A stretch of 34,218 nucleotides of DNA from contig CANPZX010000008.1 in the NCBI GenBank assembly GCA_947589195.1, positions 1 to 34,218 on the forward strand, given 5' to 3'. Position numbers and translations under genes: made by a program. The notes under the pieces were generated by a model. That model was given only the letters and a program-made list of their open reading frames with translations, had not been told where the DNA came from and did no database searches. This stretch comes from an uncultured Bacilli bacterium. GTDB lineage: Bacteria; Bacillota_I; Bacilli_A; RF39; UBA660. Below are positions 17,501-25,903 of the stretch, in pieces; position 1 is the first letter of the stretch, and each line of letters starts with the position of its first letter.

Positions 17501-17628
17501 TTTTGGAATTACAAAATAAAAAGCGTAAATTAAGTAATGATTTAATTGAAAAAAATGGTGTTGATAACTTTGAAGTATCTTCTTTAACTGAAAAAGATAT
17601 TAAAAAATTATTAGAAATAGATGGCTAG
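14539..17628 (+). CDS. SWIM-domain SNF2/Rad54-type DNA-dependent ATPase
   Basis: ATG 14539 (1029 residues) follows GGGGTGA. An earlier in-frame ATG at 14524 lies before that site. An N-terminal SWIM zinc finger CTCSYFQAIHSCSH sits at about residues 70-83. Residues ~130-560 form the bacterial SNF2-associated region. The motor follows: DEMGLGKT near 589-596, the DEAQ box IIDEAQ near 683, LTGTPLENS near 712, and motifs V-VI GGTGLNLTSADVV...ATDRTHRLGQ near 932-968. These enzymes translocate on duplex DNA and remodel protein-DNA complexes. SWIM-SNF2 proteins are widespread in Firmicutes without a settled role. The shared operator with Wadjet suggests a defence or DNA-surveillance function here. 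Confidence 0.9.
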   Translation: MQESLINQIAGYIYDFHIAEGKRIPKDNIQEVASKEENGNIYKMFEVMDQLNQKEAVKLTLKNNRLVAFGCTCSYFQAIHSCSHIPAVLVNKGNELIKLDEKEVRKISRKILNNFVLNNSPKIKVKLNVEYEMEFFSNYYEKELRLKIKLGTTKLYNLGQRFRNFNTTYMKQNGKVYFGKEFEYDPQIHYFDSEDEKIFDYLVNFDELSFYNQDINNILKLFTHKNFYVVGTGLINGIIEGLPFEANLTKENNEYILKFDFDKDIQILTYNLRYVLYNNKIYHLNNEYARLVKMLDDMKMNTIVFNKKELDNFSKGLLPVIKNDLILDNNIKEISILNTSKVKLYFDLTQSFISCKIKLFYSKEIDYFDTAKDIVRDVDFENMIIEDLKQNNFKILENKIIIEDLDDMVEFMENGLAVLAEKYQVYTSEKLKSADIIKKPKVKNNFSIGTDNIMRYDFEIDNVDSSEINDLLNSLRKKKKYHRLKNGNIVSLENDSLEDLNNLVDDLNINMKESSGQIPKYQAIYLDYLKKEKYPFIETNNLFVDFINNFKKYQNVDLKIDDDILRDYQKDGVKWLYTIYKCNLGGILADEMGLGKTIQTIYFIKELLKENKDNKFLIVCPTALVYNWVREFETFGKNINLKVIHGYNRDKKFKDKSSSVYITSYGTLREDILKYENFNFKAMIIDEAQNIKNPNALLTKSVKEIKAEVKIALTGTPLENSIVELWSIFDFIMPGFLGSLNKFNEKYHFKDEDSEYQEKMTKLKRVISPFIMRRKKQDVAQELPEKIENNIYIDLSEKQKVLYSEEVKKVQEEVEDMIGNNGFNASRAKILQLLTRLRQLCIDPRLVFENYTGESTKIITLIEMLKEIISNGHKILLFTSFKQALDIVKDELDKQQISYYVIDGSVSAKTRMELVDKFNKDETNVFLITIKSGGTGLNLTSADVVIHLDLWWNPQVENQATDRTHRLGQTKNVEVIKLITKGTIEERILELQNKKRKLSNDLIEKNGVDNFEVSSLTEKDIKKLLEIDG

Positions 17629-17644
17629 ATAAATTTAAAATAAA

Positions 17645-17678
17645 TAAAAAAGCAAGTTTGATGTGAACTTGTTTTTTT
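17645..17678 (+). terminator. Terminator after the SNF2 gene
   Basis: AAAAAAGCAAGTT/AACTTGTTTTTTT forms a long stem with a 6-7-nt loop. Its arms are nearly the same as those of the terminator at 20561-20586. Confidence 0.85.
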
Positions 17679-17704
17679 ATATGCAAATTATTTGAATTAA
17701 ATAT

Positions 17705-17731
17705 TAAAAAGATTAGTTGTTTTAACTAATC
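17705..17731 (-). terminator. Terminator after the Panacea-associated toxin gene
   Basis: The inverted repeat GATTAGTT/AACTAATC (17711-17718 and 17724-17731) is followed on the minus strand by a T run. It overlaps the stop codon. Confidence 0.75.
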
Positions 17732-18153
17732 TCATTTAATTCCAATATTTCATATTTTGTCATATGCACAATTCTTTCTTCTTGAATTCTATTATTACTT
17801 TGATATTCTTTATAATCATTTAACAATTCAGTTAATTTTGTTTTTGATAATAGATCCTTGGTTTTTCTATATTTTTTCAAATCAGCAAAATTTTCTATTG
17901 TTAATTTTGTATTTAATTGGGCATAACTATCTTCATATATTACTGTTTCTTGAGGCTCTTTTGAATTAATGTAATGGTTGTATGGATAATATAAGTTTTG
18001 TAATTTACCAGCAGTTTTGTCAATTGCTATAATTTCAATATATTCATCATTAATTTCAGCAATTAACATAGGGTGTTTAATATCAGATACTTTGTCTATT
18101 TGATATCTAACTTTTAGCCAAAGTATTTGACCAACTTTTAAATTTTCAATCAT
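17722..18153 (-). CDS. Toxin partner of a Panacea antitoxin (PemK/MazF-like SH3 barrel)
   Basis: The 143-residue protein starts GQILWLKVRYQIDKVSDIKHPMLIAEIND. This is the beta-barrel opening typical of PemK/MazF-like RNases (strand, basic loop, H-P, strand). IEIIAIDKTAG and the later DSYAQLNTKLTIENF follow, and the C-terminus is helical. Its ATG overlaps the antitoxin stop by 4 nt (18150-18153), the classic toxin-antitoxin arrangement with the antitoxin gene first. The proposed action is RNA cleavage or another translation block. PanA antitoxins pair with many unrelated toxins, so only the partnership is firm. Confidence 0.6.
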   Translation of the reverse strand: MIENLKVGQILWLKVRYQIDKVSDIKHPMLIAEINDEYIEIIAIDKTAGKLQNLYYPYNHYINSKEPQETVIYEDSYAQLNTKLTIENFADLKKYRKTKDLLSKTKLTELLNDYKEYQSNNRIQEERIVHMTKYEILELNEIS

Positions 18154-18632
18154 ATTTTTAATGCGGCAATTAATCCTTTATATCTTTTCTTATATTCAGC
18201 TATATTTTTTTCCAAATTCATTACCGGAGCATTATATGTATCCTTACTTAAAATTTGCCATTCTGGATCCTCATGAGTTATTTCTATTAATTCTTCGAAT
18301 GTTGCATTTTCTAAAGATAAATATATTTTATCCAAAAAATTTTTTTCTACTTCATTAATGTTTTTATTATCATAATGCCCTACCAATCTACCATATGAAT
18401 TCATTATTGATTCAACAACAGGACCATTATCATAGGCTACAAAATCATCAGAAAATAATTTTTTATTATATTTAGCTAAATGAACAACTTGAGCTAAAAA
18501 TAAATATTTATTTATTCTGGCATTACCTTCATAGAATTTTCTACCATTATATGAAACTACATTATGATTAAAAAGTTTTCTTTCATGATCTTTGGAAAGA
18601 AAATATTCAGCAACTTGTTTTGCAGTTAACAT
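18150..18632 (-). CDS. Panacea-domain (DUF4065, SocA/PanA) antitoxin
   Basis: This 160-residue protein has the Panacea signature: LTAKQVAEYFLSK, NKYLFLAQVVHLAKYNKKLFSDDFVAYDNGPVVESI (residues ~41-76) and an acidic central helix. The C-terminal ITHEDPEWQIL motif (~115-125) is typical of SocA/GepA-like proteins. The domain neutralises diverse toxins by direct binding. AGGAGA lies upstream of the ATG. It is the first gene of a two-gene unit divergent from the SAP-domain gene. Confidence 0.85.
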   Translation of the reverse strand: MLTAKQVAEYFLSKDHERKLFNHNVVSYNGRKFYEGNARINKYLFLAQVVHLAKYNKKLFSDDFVAYDNGPVVESIMNSYGRLVGHYDNKNINEVEKNFLDKIYLSLENATFEELIEITHEDPEWQILSKDTYNAPVMNLEKNIAEYKKRYKGLIAALKI

Positions 18633-18887
18633 ACTATCAATCTCCTATTCATTTATATTTTATCAGAAAAAAATAATATTGTGTAAACTATTTCGAAGTA
18701 AGCGATATTATATATTATTTTAACTTATTATTCAAATAAAATGTTATGTGTGCTAAATAAATTTTTTATCAATTACTTTTATTTATAAGTAAAATTGGTG
18801 AGTATTTTAATAGATTTTTTGAATAAGATAAATATTCTTTAGAAAGAGTAATAAATATGATAAAATTTAGTTATGGAAGTGAGTAAA
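18633..18887. promoter_or_regulatory. Divergent intergenic region between the PanA and SAP-domain genes
   Basis: This is about 255 nt of very AT-rich sequence that must hold both promoters. A likely -10 (TATGAT or TAAAAT) lies at 18855-18866 for the plus-strand gene. One isolated TGTAAA (18682-18687) resembles the half-site of the SNF2/Wadjet operator, but no partner arm is seen. Confidence 0.4.
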
Positions 18888-20561
18888 ATGTTAGAAGAAA
18901 TAAATGAAATATTAAAATATATGCGTGTTGTTGACTTAAGTAAACAAGCTAGTAAGTTAGGTTTAACAAAAAGTGGTACAAGTTATGATTTACAAAAAAG
19001 AATTTTAGACTTTTATAATAAACCTAATTTTGTAGAAAATACTTATAAAGAGTTAAATCCTTATGAAAAAGAATATTTAGATACGATAGTAAGTCAACGA
19101 TATACTCCTTTTGATGAGACGCTAGAGGCAATAGCTGAGAAATATAAAAAATCTCAATATAAATTAGAAAAAATTAATTATTTTTTTATTAATGGTGTTA
19201 TTCCTAAGAATTTTCAAAAAATTTTAGAAAGTATTATTCCAGCTTATGAAATAAAATTGGAAAAAACAAAAGATAATATAATTGAAGATGATCAAATTTT
19301 TTATGTAAAAATATCAGATAAAGTAAATTTATATATTGATGAATTTATTAAATATATAAATGAAAAAAGGATTAAAATTACATCTAAAAAAGGCTTATTA
19401 TCTAAAAAATATTGTTTGGAGTTTATTCAAAAATTAGATATTCCAGAATTAAGTAAAAATATTGATTATGAAATTGAGAATAATACTATTGATAATATTA
19501 ATGATATTAAAGATACAATTATTGTAAATGGTTTATTTAATCTATTAGTTTCAGCAAAAATTATTGATAATAAAAAAGAATATTTTACTTTAGGAAAAAA
19601 TTATAAGGATTTTATTAAATTAAATAAAATATCAAAAATAAGATTTTTGTTAGAAGAATATTTAAAAAGTAATGTAATAAATGAAGTTGAGGAAATTAAA
19701 ATTGGTTCATATAGATATGATTATGCTGATTTTGAAAAGCCTCGTAATTTTATTTTAGAAACTATTAAGAAATTACCAATTAATGAATGGGTTAATGTTT
19801 CTGATTTTCGAAAACAAATTAGGATGAAAGATGGCAATTTTATAAGAAAATATTTGGGAATGGTAACAAAAAGATTTGATTATGATAATTATTATTATAA
19901 TTGCGGTTATAGTGAATTTGATTATCCATTTATTGATGTTTGTTTAATGGGATATTTTGCCGTTTTAGGTTTAATTGATGTTATTTTAGATATTGAAGAA
20001 GATGATTATGGTAGATGTTATTATTATGATTGTACCTATATTCGACTTACAGATTTTGGAGCTCAAATTTTAAATTTAAAAGAGGAAAATACCGAAATTA
20101 AAATCGATAATGTTCCATTAATTATTAATGATAACAAAATTATTATACCTGATGAGTCTTTTACTTTAGAGTATCAGTTATTCTTTGATAGATTTATTAC
20201 TCCTATAAAAAATAATCGGCAGTTAGAATATGAATTAGATTTTAAAAGTATTGCTAAAGCTGTGGATTTAGGAATTAGTTTAGATGAAATATTAAATTAT
20301 ATTAACGATAATGCTTTAGAGGTTCCAACAAAAATATTAGAAGATTTTAGTTATTATAAAAAAATATTAAATAAAATAAAAATAAAAACGGTTAAAATAC
20401 TTGAATTTCCTGATAATTTAGCAGATACTATACCAAAGTTAGATAAATATTTAAAGATTGATGATAACAAAGTTCATTTAATTGTAAATGATAATAAAAT
20501 TAAAGAGATAAAAAAAGTATTAGAAGATAATAATTTGTTTTGTGATATTGAAGAAAAATAA
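18888..20561 (+). CDS. SAP-domain protein with helicase-associated (XPB-like) C-terminus
   Basis: I choose ATG 18888 behind GGAAGTGAG. The in-frame ATG 18873 lies at the likely transcription start. The N-terminus (about residues 8-45) reads as a SAP DNA-binding motif (MRVVDLSKQASKLGLTKSG..LQKRILDFY). The middle is helical with tyrosine-rich YDNYYYNCGYSEFDYPF. Residues ~410-480 (VPLIINDNKIIIPDES...LEYELDFKSIAKAVDLGISLDEILNYI) resemble the Helicase_C_3/XPB-like accessory domain found in phage-defence helicase partners. No ATPase motif is present. The gene is convergent with jetD and shares a terminator with it. The role may be to load or position a DNA motor such as the SNF2 protein. This is inference. 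Confidence 0.6.
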   Translation: MLEEINEILKYMRVVDLSKQASKLGLTKSGTSYDLQKRILDFYNKPNFVENTYKELNPYEKEYLDTIVSQRYTPFDETLEAIAEKYKKSQYKLEKINYFFINGVIPKNFQKILESIIPAYEIKLEKTKDNIIEDDQIFYVKISDKVNLYIDEFIKYINEKRIKITSKKGLLSKKYCLEFIQKLDIPELSKNIDYEIENNTIDNINDIKDTIIVNGLFNLLVSAKIIDNKKEYFTLGKNYKDFIKLNKISKIRFLLEEYLKSNVINEVEEIKIGSYRYDYADFEKPRNFILETIKKLPINEWVNVSDFRKQIRMKDGNFIRKYLGMVTKRFDYDNYYYNCGYSEFDYPFIDVCLMGYFAVLGLIDVILDIEEDDYGRCYYYDCTYIRLTDFGAQILNLKEENTEIKIDNVPLIINDNKIIIPDESFTLEYQLFFDRFITPIKNNRQLEYELDFKSIAKAVDLGISLDEILNYINDNALEVPTKILEDFSYYKKILNKIKIKTVKILEFPDNLADTIPKLDKYLKIDDNKVHLIVNDNKIKEIKKVLEDNNLFCDIEEK

Positions 20562-20586
20562 AAAAGCAAGGTTGAACTTGTTTTTT
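20561..20586. terminator. Bidirectional terminator between the SAP gene and jetD
   Basis: AAAAAGCAAG/CTTGTTTTTT stem, 6-nt loop, T runs on both strands. Near-duplicate arms to the SNF2 terminator. Confidence 0.85.
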
Positions 20587-21831
20587 TTACGCTTTTAATT
20601 TAATAAAATTTAAAATATTTTCTTGATTATTTTCTTGATAACCGGCTTTCTTAGTTTGACAAATTATATTTTTTATTTCTGTTAATTCGGGAGTTTTGAT
20701 ATTATTTAAAATATTTAAGCGTTTTTGACTAATATTACTATTTGCTGAAGTTGCCTTATAATCAGCAAGACTATAGCAAAATAAATTTAGTTGCTCTGGA
20801 TATTTTTCTTTGAATTTACTAGCAATAAGTAATCCTTCGGGATCAAAGTCGCCATTGTAATATAAAGTATTACCTGATTCAAGAAGTTTTTCTAATAGTA
20901 GATAGACACTAGAATTAGAAAAACCATTGGCAATAACAATTGTAGCTTTAATGTTGTCATTAATAATTTTAGTTAAAATTGAAGGATTTTCTAAAATAAA
21001 GACTTTTTTATTGAAACTATCAAATTTTTCAGTAGTTAAAATATTTTGAATATTTAAAATTAAACTTTCTTTGTTTTTGGCAAAATCATTAATATATGAT
21101 TTATTGGATATAAGGTTATAAGTAAGAACAAAATTAGAGTAATTGTCAATTACAATATTATTTTCTTTAAGTAAGTTTATTTTTTCTTCTCGGGTAGTAG
21201 GAAATTCTTTATTTTTTAAGTTGGCTAAATAGTAAAGAAAAAGAATACATTCTTTATTATCAATATCTAAATAATGGGGATTAGCAGTATATGTGGAGGA
21301 GAAAATTGGTAATAAAGTTGATTCGCTCGGTAAATTATCAATTAATAATATTAAATTTTTTAATTCTTTTTGAAGATCATTTTTATTTTTTAAATATCTT
21401 TTATGAATGATATTATAAGGACTTTTTCGGGATTCTATTGTTTTTTTTAACCAGTCTGTTCCTAAAGAGTTTTTATTTGTTAAAATAGATTTATAGTAAT
21501 TTTGTTCAACAAGTTGTTTTTGATAGTTAATTTCTTTATTAGTAATTAAGTTAGTATTTAAGTATTCACTGATAAAAATTGTTATGTCAAAATCAGTAAA
21601 TTTGGAATTTTGCATAATGGTTAAAAATTTTTTTAAAGAAATAGTAAGGTCATCATGAATATTTATTTTATGTCCTAAAAATTTAGACAAAGTTTCAGAT
21701 TCTTCGATAGTTAAGTCAGAAAGTTTGATTGTACCAGAAAAGGTTCCTAAAGATTGGTATTTTTGATAAATAGCAAGAATTAAACGATTAAATCCTGGTT
21801 TTTCTAAAAAATATTTAGTATAATCATGCAT
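20587..21831 (-). CDS. jetD: Wadjet nuclease subunit JetD
   Basis: The 414-residue protein has an N-terminal helical arm and a C-terminal TOPRIM-like nuclease domain. VFILENPSIL (about residues 276-285) supplies the glutamate. TLYYNGDFDPEGLLIA (about 315-330) supplies the aspartates. JetD relates to topoisomerase VI A/Spo11 and cuts closed circular DNA once the Wadjet SMC complex has fully extruded it. All predicted metal ligands are present. Its ATG overlaps the jetC stop by 8 nt. It is the last gene of the operon and ends at a bidirectional terminator. Confidence 0.9.
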   Translation of the reverse strand: MHDYTKYFLEKPGFNRLILAIYQKYQSLGTFSGTIKLSDLTIEESETLSKFLGHKINIHDDLTISLKKFLTIMQNSKFTDFDITIFISEYLNTNLITNKEINYQKQLVEQNYYKSILTNKNSLGTDWLKKTIESRKSPYNIIHKRYLKNKNDLQKELKNLILLIDNLPSESTLLPIFSSTYTANPHYLDIDNKECILFLYYLANLKNKEFPTTREEKINLLKENNIVIDNYSNFVLTYNLISNKSYINDFAKNKESLILNIQNILTTEKFDSFNKKVFILENPSILTKIINDNIKATIVIANGFSNSSVYLLLEKLLESGNTLYYNGDFDPEGLLIASKFKEKYPEQLNLFCYSLADYKATSANSNISQKRLNILNNIKTPELTEIKNIICQTKKAGYQENNQENILNFIKLKA

Positions 21832-24800
21832 TTTCTATTTCCTCATTATATTCTTTACGATTATTAATTATTTCTTTTATTTTACCATTCCACCGATATC
21901 TTTCGACTGATACGGTTTGTGAATTTTGAGGTCTAATTAATTCACAAATTGATAAATCACTAATAGTATCGTAATCACCCCATAGAACTTGAGAGTTAAT
22001 TACGAAATCTAAATTTAAATTATTTAGAATTCCAAACATTTCGCGAATATTATCCTCATCAACACCGGCAAAAGCTTCATCTAAAGCAATTAATCTTAAA
22101 GCATTATTTCGAGCCATATTAAGTTTAGCATAGACACTAGCAAAAAGGGGAATATACATACTCTTGGCTCTTTCACCACCACTGAATCTAGCAAAGGTTT
22201 TATCAGTAAGTTCTTTAAAATCTTCACCTTTACGTTCATATAATAATTGAAAACTAAACCAAGTACGATAATCAAGAATTTCTTCCATAATTTTAGCAAA
22301 TGGGGTATAAGAATCTTCATATAGTTCTTCCGCTTTTTTAATTTTACTCCGGAAATGATTAGTTAATTTTTCTTTATCTTCGTCTTTTAACATATCAGGT
22401 GATATTTTTAAAATTCTTACTAGTTCTTTAGTATCAATTTCGCCTTCGTTATCGGCAGAAATACTTTTCCAAATTAGTTTAAAACGTAGGGCACTATTTT
22501 CTTGCATTGTAGCCATTATTTTATTGATTTTTTCAATCCATTCTCGAGATGAATTAATGCGATTTCTAATTTTTTCACCAACAGTATTAAGTAAAATTTC
22601 TTCAAATAAACGACGATCTTGAGTACTGATTAAATCTTTATTTTCAGCGATATCAGCTTCTAATTTATGAAATAACTCAATAATATTTAATTTTATACCT
22701 TGATACATAGCACTTACATCATTGCGAATATTTTCGGCATAGAGGTTCTTTAATTCTTCATTTGTTGTTTCGTAATCATTAAAGATATAGAAAGATTTTA
22801 AAGAATATTCATTTAATTCTAAAGAGTATTTATTAAAGCTAGAGATAAAATTTTCCTTGGCTATATTTAAGTTATATTCCTTTTGTTCTTTGTTATCATT
22901 AAGTATTTTTTTAATTGTCGAAGCAATATCTATTACTTCATCTTGATAAACATATCCTAATTTATATTCTCGAAGAAAGATTTCATAGTAAACATCTAGT
23001 TTTTGTTGTTTAATAGTTTTTTCTTCATTAAGATTTTTGATTTCAGTTTCTTTATATGATATATCATGAGATAAACCTGAAGTTTCTTTTATTAATTTTT
23101 CTTTTTCTTGATTTAAATTAGTTAGATTTTGTTCAAGTTTAAGAAGTTGTTCTTTTTGATTTTGATACTCAGAGGTTTCTAATAAAGCATTTATGTTTTT
23201 TTCATTAGCTAGATTAATATTTAATTCTTTAGTCCTTTCATTTTTATCAGCTTCTAAATAAGCAATATTATTAATAATGTCAGCTAAGGTATTTTGATAA
23301 TTTATTAAAAATTCATTTTTATGCCAATAAGTATTTTCGTTTAATTTTAAATTATCGAGTTTTTCTTTTAAGGAAGCAAGTAGTGAGAAAACTTCTTGAT
23401 AAGCATTTAAATTAAGAGGAATTTCTAAACCTTGTTTGCCTTTTAGAATATGATCTTTTATTTCTTTTAATTTATTATTAGCTAAAGTAAGTTTGGCTTC
23501 AATTTCTTTTTGATGTTGATCATTCCAATTTATATTTTGCGAGATATCGGCAATGGTATTTAAAATATCATTTATTAATTTATTATTGGGAAAATTGTTA
23601 ATTTCAGAGTTAATTATTTCTGCTTTATGCTTATTGTTTTCAATAATGTTTTCTAAAGTAGATATTTCCTGTTTTAAAATTGTGATTTTTTCGTTTAATT
23701 TATTAAGTTCATTTTTCTTAAGTTCTAAACGTTTTAAAAAGCCAATAAATGTTTGTTTATAATTCTTATCAGCAATAGAGTTTAAAATACCTATTTTAGC
23801 TAAACCATTTTTATTGATGACGATTTCATCAGTATCATCAATACTTATAGATTCTAATATTTCTTTAATATAATTAGGATCTAATGTAGAGTTTTCTGGT
23901 AGTTTGATATCAAAATATGCAGTTAAATTATTTTTCTTTTTAGTTCCTTTAGTTAAATAAATAATTTCAGTATTTAAATTAGATATTTTAGGAATGTCAT
24001 TTTCTTTGATTATTTTAGCATTTAAGATATTTAGATCAAGTAAGGATGATTCAAGATTATTTTTGATATTTTCCGGAATGTTTGCTTTAAATTCAAGACA
24101 TTTATATAAAGGAAGGCTTTCAATATGATTAAGTTTTAAAAGTTCCTCAGAATTGTTATTTAATAGGGGAAGTTCAAAATCTTCTTTGTTTTCTAATTCT
24201 TGATATTCATTTTCGATAATTTTTAAATCTTCTTTTTTCGTATTAAGTTTAGTTTCTTGCTTTAAAATATCACTAATTAAGTTATTTTTAAGTTCCCAAG
24301 CATAATTTGTATATAATTCTTTTGCTAGATCATAATTTTCTTTAGAATAAAAATTTATTAATTCGAAAATTTTTTGCTTAATATCATCACTTATTTTTAA
24401 TTCAGCATTATTATTAATTTTGTTAATAAAATCTTCTTCCCAACTCATGATACTTTCTCTTAGATTTTGTTCAGTATTTTTTAAATTATTTTCTAATTCT
24501 TTATAAGAATTGATTAGTTTTTCTAGTTCAATATGGGAATTTTCGTTTTCTAAAAGAATCTTTTGTTCTTCTTCTAAGAGATTTTTAATTTTTGATACTT
24601 TATCTTTATAGAGTTTTAAAGAATCATTGATAGTTTCATAAAGATTAGGATTATTATCTTTTAAAATATTATCTAAAAAGATATTAAGTTCTTTAAAATA
24701 AGTATCGTTAGCTATTTCTTTTAAGTCAGTAATGTTTTCGGTAATTTCCTTTTTAATTTTATATATTTCATTTTCCGTTTCAGTTATGTTATTATTGGTC

Positions 24801-25903
24801 CTTATTTTAGTTTGTTCATTATTATCTATTTTAGTTTCTAGTTCAGCTAATTTAATTTTTAAAGTATTAATATTTTCTTTAATGGTATTTAATGATTCAA
24901 CTTTTTGTTTTAAATCACTATTGTCAAATTGTTTTTTGGTTTCTTCATTAATAGCAATTTCTTCTATTACTTTTTGATGACGATTTTCTTTTTGGGTATA
25001 CTCGTCTTTAAAGTTTTGAAGTTCTTGATTAGAAATATTGATTTTATTTATGTGAGCATTAAATTCATCACTTGCTTTTTTATAGTTTCTAGCTTTAGTT
25101 AAGAGATTTAGAGTGTTATAGTTATTATAAACTTTTAAAAAATCTTTTAAACATTTATGATTTTTTTCTAATTTTTCAATTTGTTCTTTAGTTTTGTTCA
25201 TTTGTTCAATAGCTTCGGATAAGGGACGTAAGTCATCTTCCGTAAGGGGTTGTAATACTTTGTTTAAAACATCAATTAAATTTGTTGGTTTATAATCTCT
25301 AGATAGTTTATTACTTCGTAGCTGTAAAAGTAGTTTTATAAACTCATCATAGGTATCTAAGTTAGGAAAGCCAAATAATAAATCATTTACCATCGCTTTG
25401 TAGTCTTTAGTATTATCCGTAAAATTATTGACAGGACCTAATCTTGATTTTAATTCATTTTTTGATAAAGGAATTTTATTAACTGGATCTTTATATAAAT
25501 AAAAATCTTTATTTATTCGTTTGCCATCTTTTAAGGCAAAACCCCATGATTCAACCGGTTTTCCTTTACGTCCACGAAAGCCTAGACCAATTGTTATATA
25601 TTTCTTTTCATTTTCTAAATAAGTTTCCATATAAAGATAAGATGTAGCTTCTTCTTTTTGTATATTTTCGGCATCTCCTAATATGTAATCTTCGATTTTT
25701 CTTTCTTTGGAACCAAAAGGATCTAAACGATCTGGACTTTTATTGCCATCTAAAATTAAGGGAATAAATGATTGCATGGTGACGGATTTACCACTGCCAT
25801 TCGCTCCTCGTAATATTAGTTTTCCACCATAAAAATCATATTCTTCTTCATCATATAACCAGAAATTCAATAATCCGATTTTATTTACTCTAAATCTATT
25901 CAT
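21824..25903 (-). CDS. jetC: Wadjet SMC-like ATPase JetC
   Basis: ATG 25903 (1359 residues) is preceded by GGAGGT at 8 nt spacing. A TTG at 25918 and an ATG at 25909 overlap that site. Walker A is GANGSGKS (33-40). Two very long coiled coils occupy about residues 240-1150, with a hinge-like globular part near 620-740. The ABC signature RFSGGERAKSM lies near 1238 and Walker B LIALDEAFAGVDED near 1274. It is the MukB-like motor that extrudes small circular DNA and recognises plasmids by topology. It overlaps jetB by 8 nt and jetD by 8 nt. Confidence 0.93.
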   Translation of the reverse strand: MNRFRVNKIGLLNFWLYDEEEYDFYGGKLILRGANGSGKSVTMQSFIPLILDGNKSPDRLDPFGSKERKIEDYILGDAENIQKEEATSYLYMETYLENEKKYITIGLGFRGRKGKPVESWGFALKDGKRINKDFYLYKDPVNKIPLSKNELKSRLGPVNNFTDNTKDYKAMVNDLLFGFPNLDTYDEFIKLLLQLRSNKLSRDYKPTNLIDVLNKVLQPLTEDDLRPLSEAIEQMNKTKEQIEKLEKNHKCLKDFLKVYNNYNTLNLLTKARNYKKASDEFNAHINKINISNQELQNFKDEYTQKENRHQKVIEEIAINEETKKQFDNSDLKQKVESLNTIKENINTLKIKLAELETKIDNNEQTKIRTNNNITETENEIYKIKKEITENITDLKEIANDTYFKELNIFLDNILKDNNPNLYETINDSLKLYKDKVSKIKNLLEEEQKILLENENSHIELEKLINSYKELENNLKNTEQNLRESIMSWEEDFINKINNNAELKISDDIKQKIFELINFYSKENYDLAKELYTNYAWELKNNLISDILKQETKLNTKKEDLKIIENEYQELENKEDFELPLLNNNSEELLKLNHIESLPLYKCLEFKANIPENIKNNLESSLLDLNILNAKIIKENDIPKISNLNTEIIYLTKGTKKKNNLTAYFDIKLPENSTLDPNYIKEILESISIDDTDEIVINKNGLAKIGILNSIADKNYKQTFIGFLKRLELKKNELNKLNEKITILKQEISTLENIIENNKHKAEIINSEINNFPNNKLINDILNTIADISQNINWNDQHQKEIEAKLTLANNKLKEIKDHILKGKQGLEIPLNLNAYQEVFSLLASLKEKLDNLKLNENTYWHKNEFLINYQNTLADIINNIAYLEADKNERTKELNINLANEKNINALLETSEYQNQKEQLLKLEQNLTNLNQEKEKLIKETSGLSHDISYKETEIKNLNEEKTIKQQKLDVYYEIFLREYKLGYVYQDEVIDIASTIKKILNDNKEQKEYNLNIAKENFISSFNKYSLELNEYSLKSFYIFNDYETTNEELKNLYAENIRNDVSAMYQGIKLNIIELFHKLEADIAENKDLISTQDRRLFEEILLNTVGEKIRNRINSSREWIEKINKIMATMQENSALRFKLIWKSISADNEGEIDTKELVRILKISPDMLKDEDKEKLTNHFRSKIKKAEELYEDSYTPFAKIMEEILDYRTWFSFQLLYERKGEDFKELTDKTFARFSGGERAKSMYIPLFASVYAKLNMARNNALRLIALDEAFAGVDEDNIREMFGILNNLNLDFVINSQVLWGDYDTISDLSICELIRPQNSQTVSVERYRWNGKIKEIINNRKEYNEEIENA

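Noticed and set aside
14539-17628. DISARM or BREX system around the SNF2 gene
   Set aside because: No methyltransferase, DUF1998 or PglZ gene is present in the window.
24732-24977. Plus-strand hydrophobic ORFs inside jetC
   Set aside because: They are antisense to coiled-coil codons, have no ribosome site, and lie within a well-supported gene.
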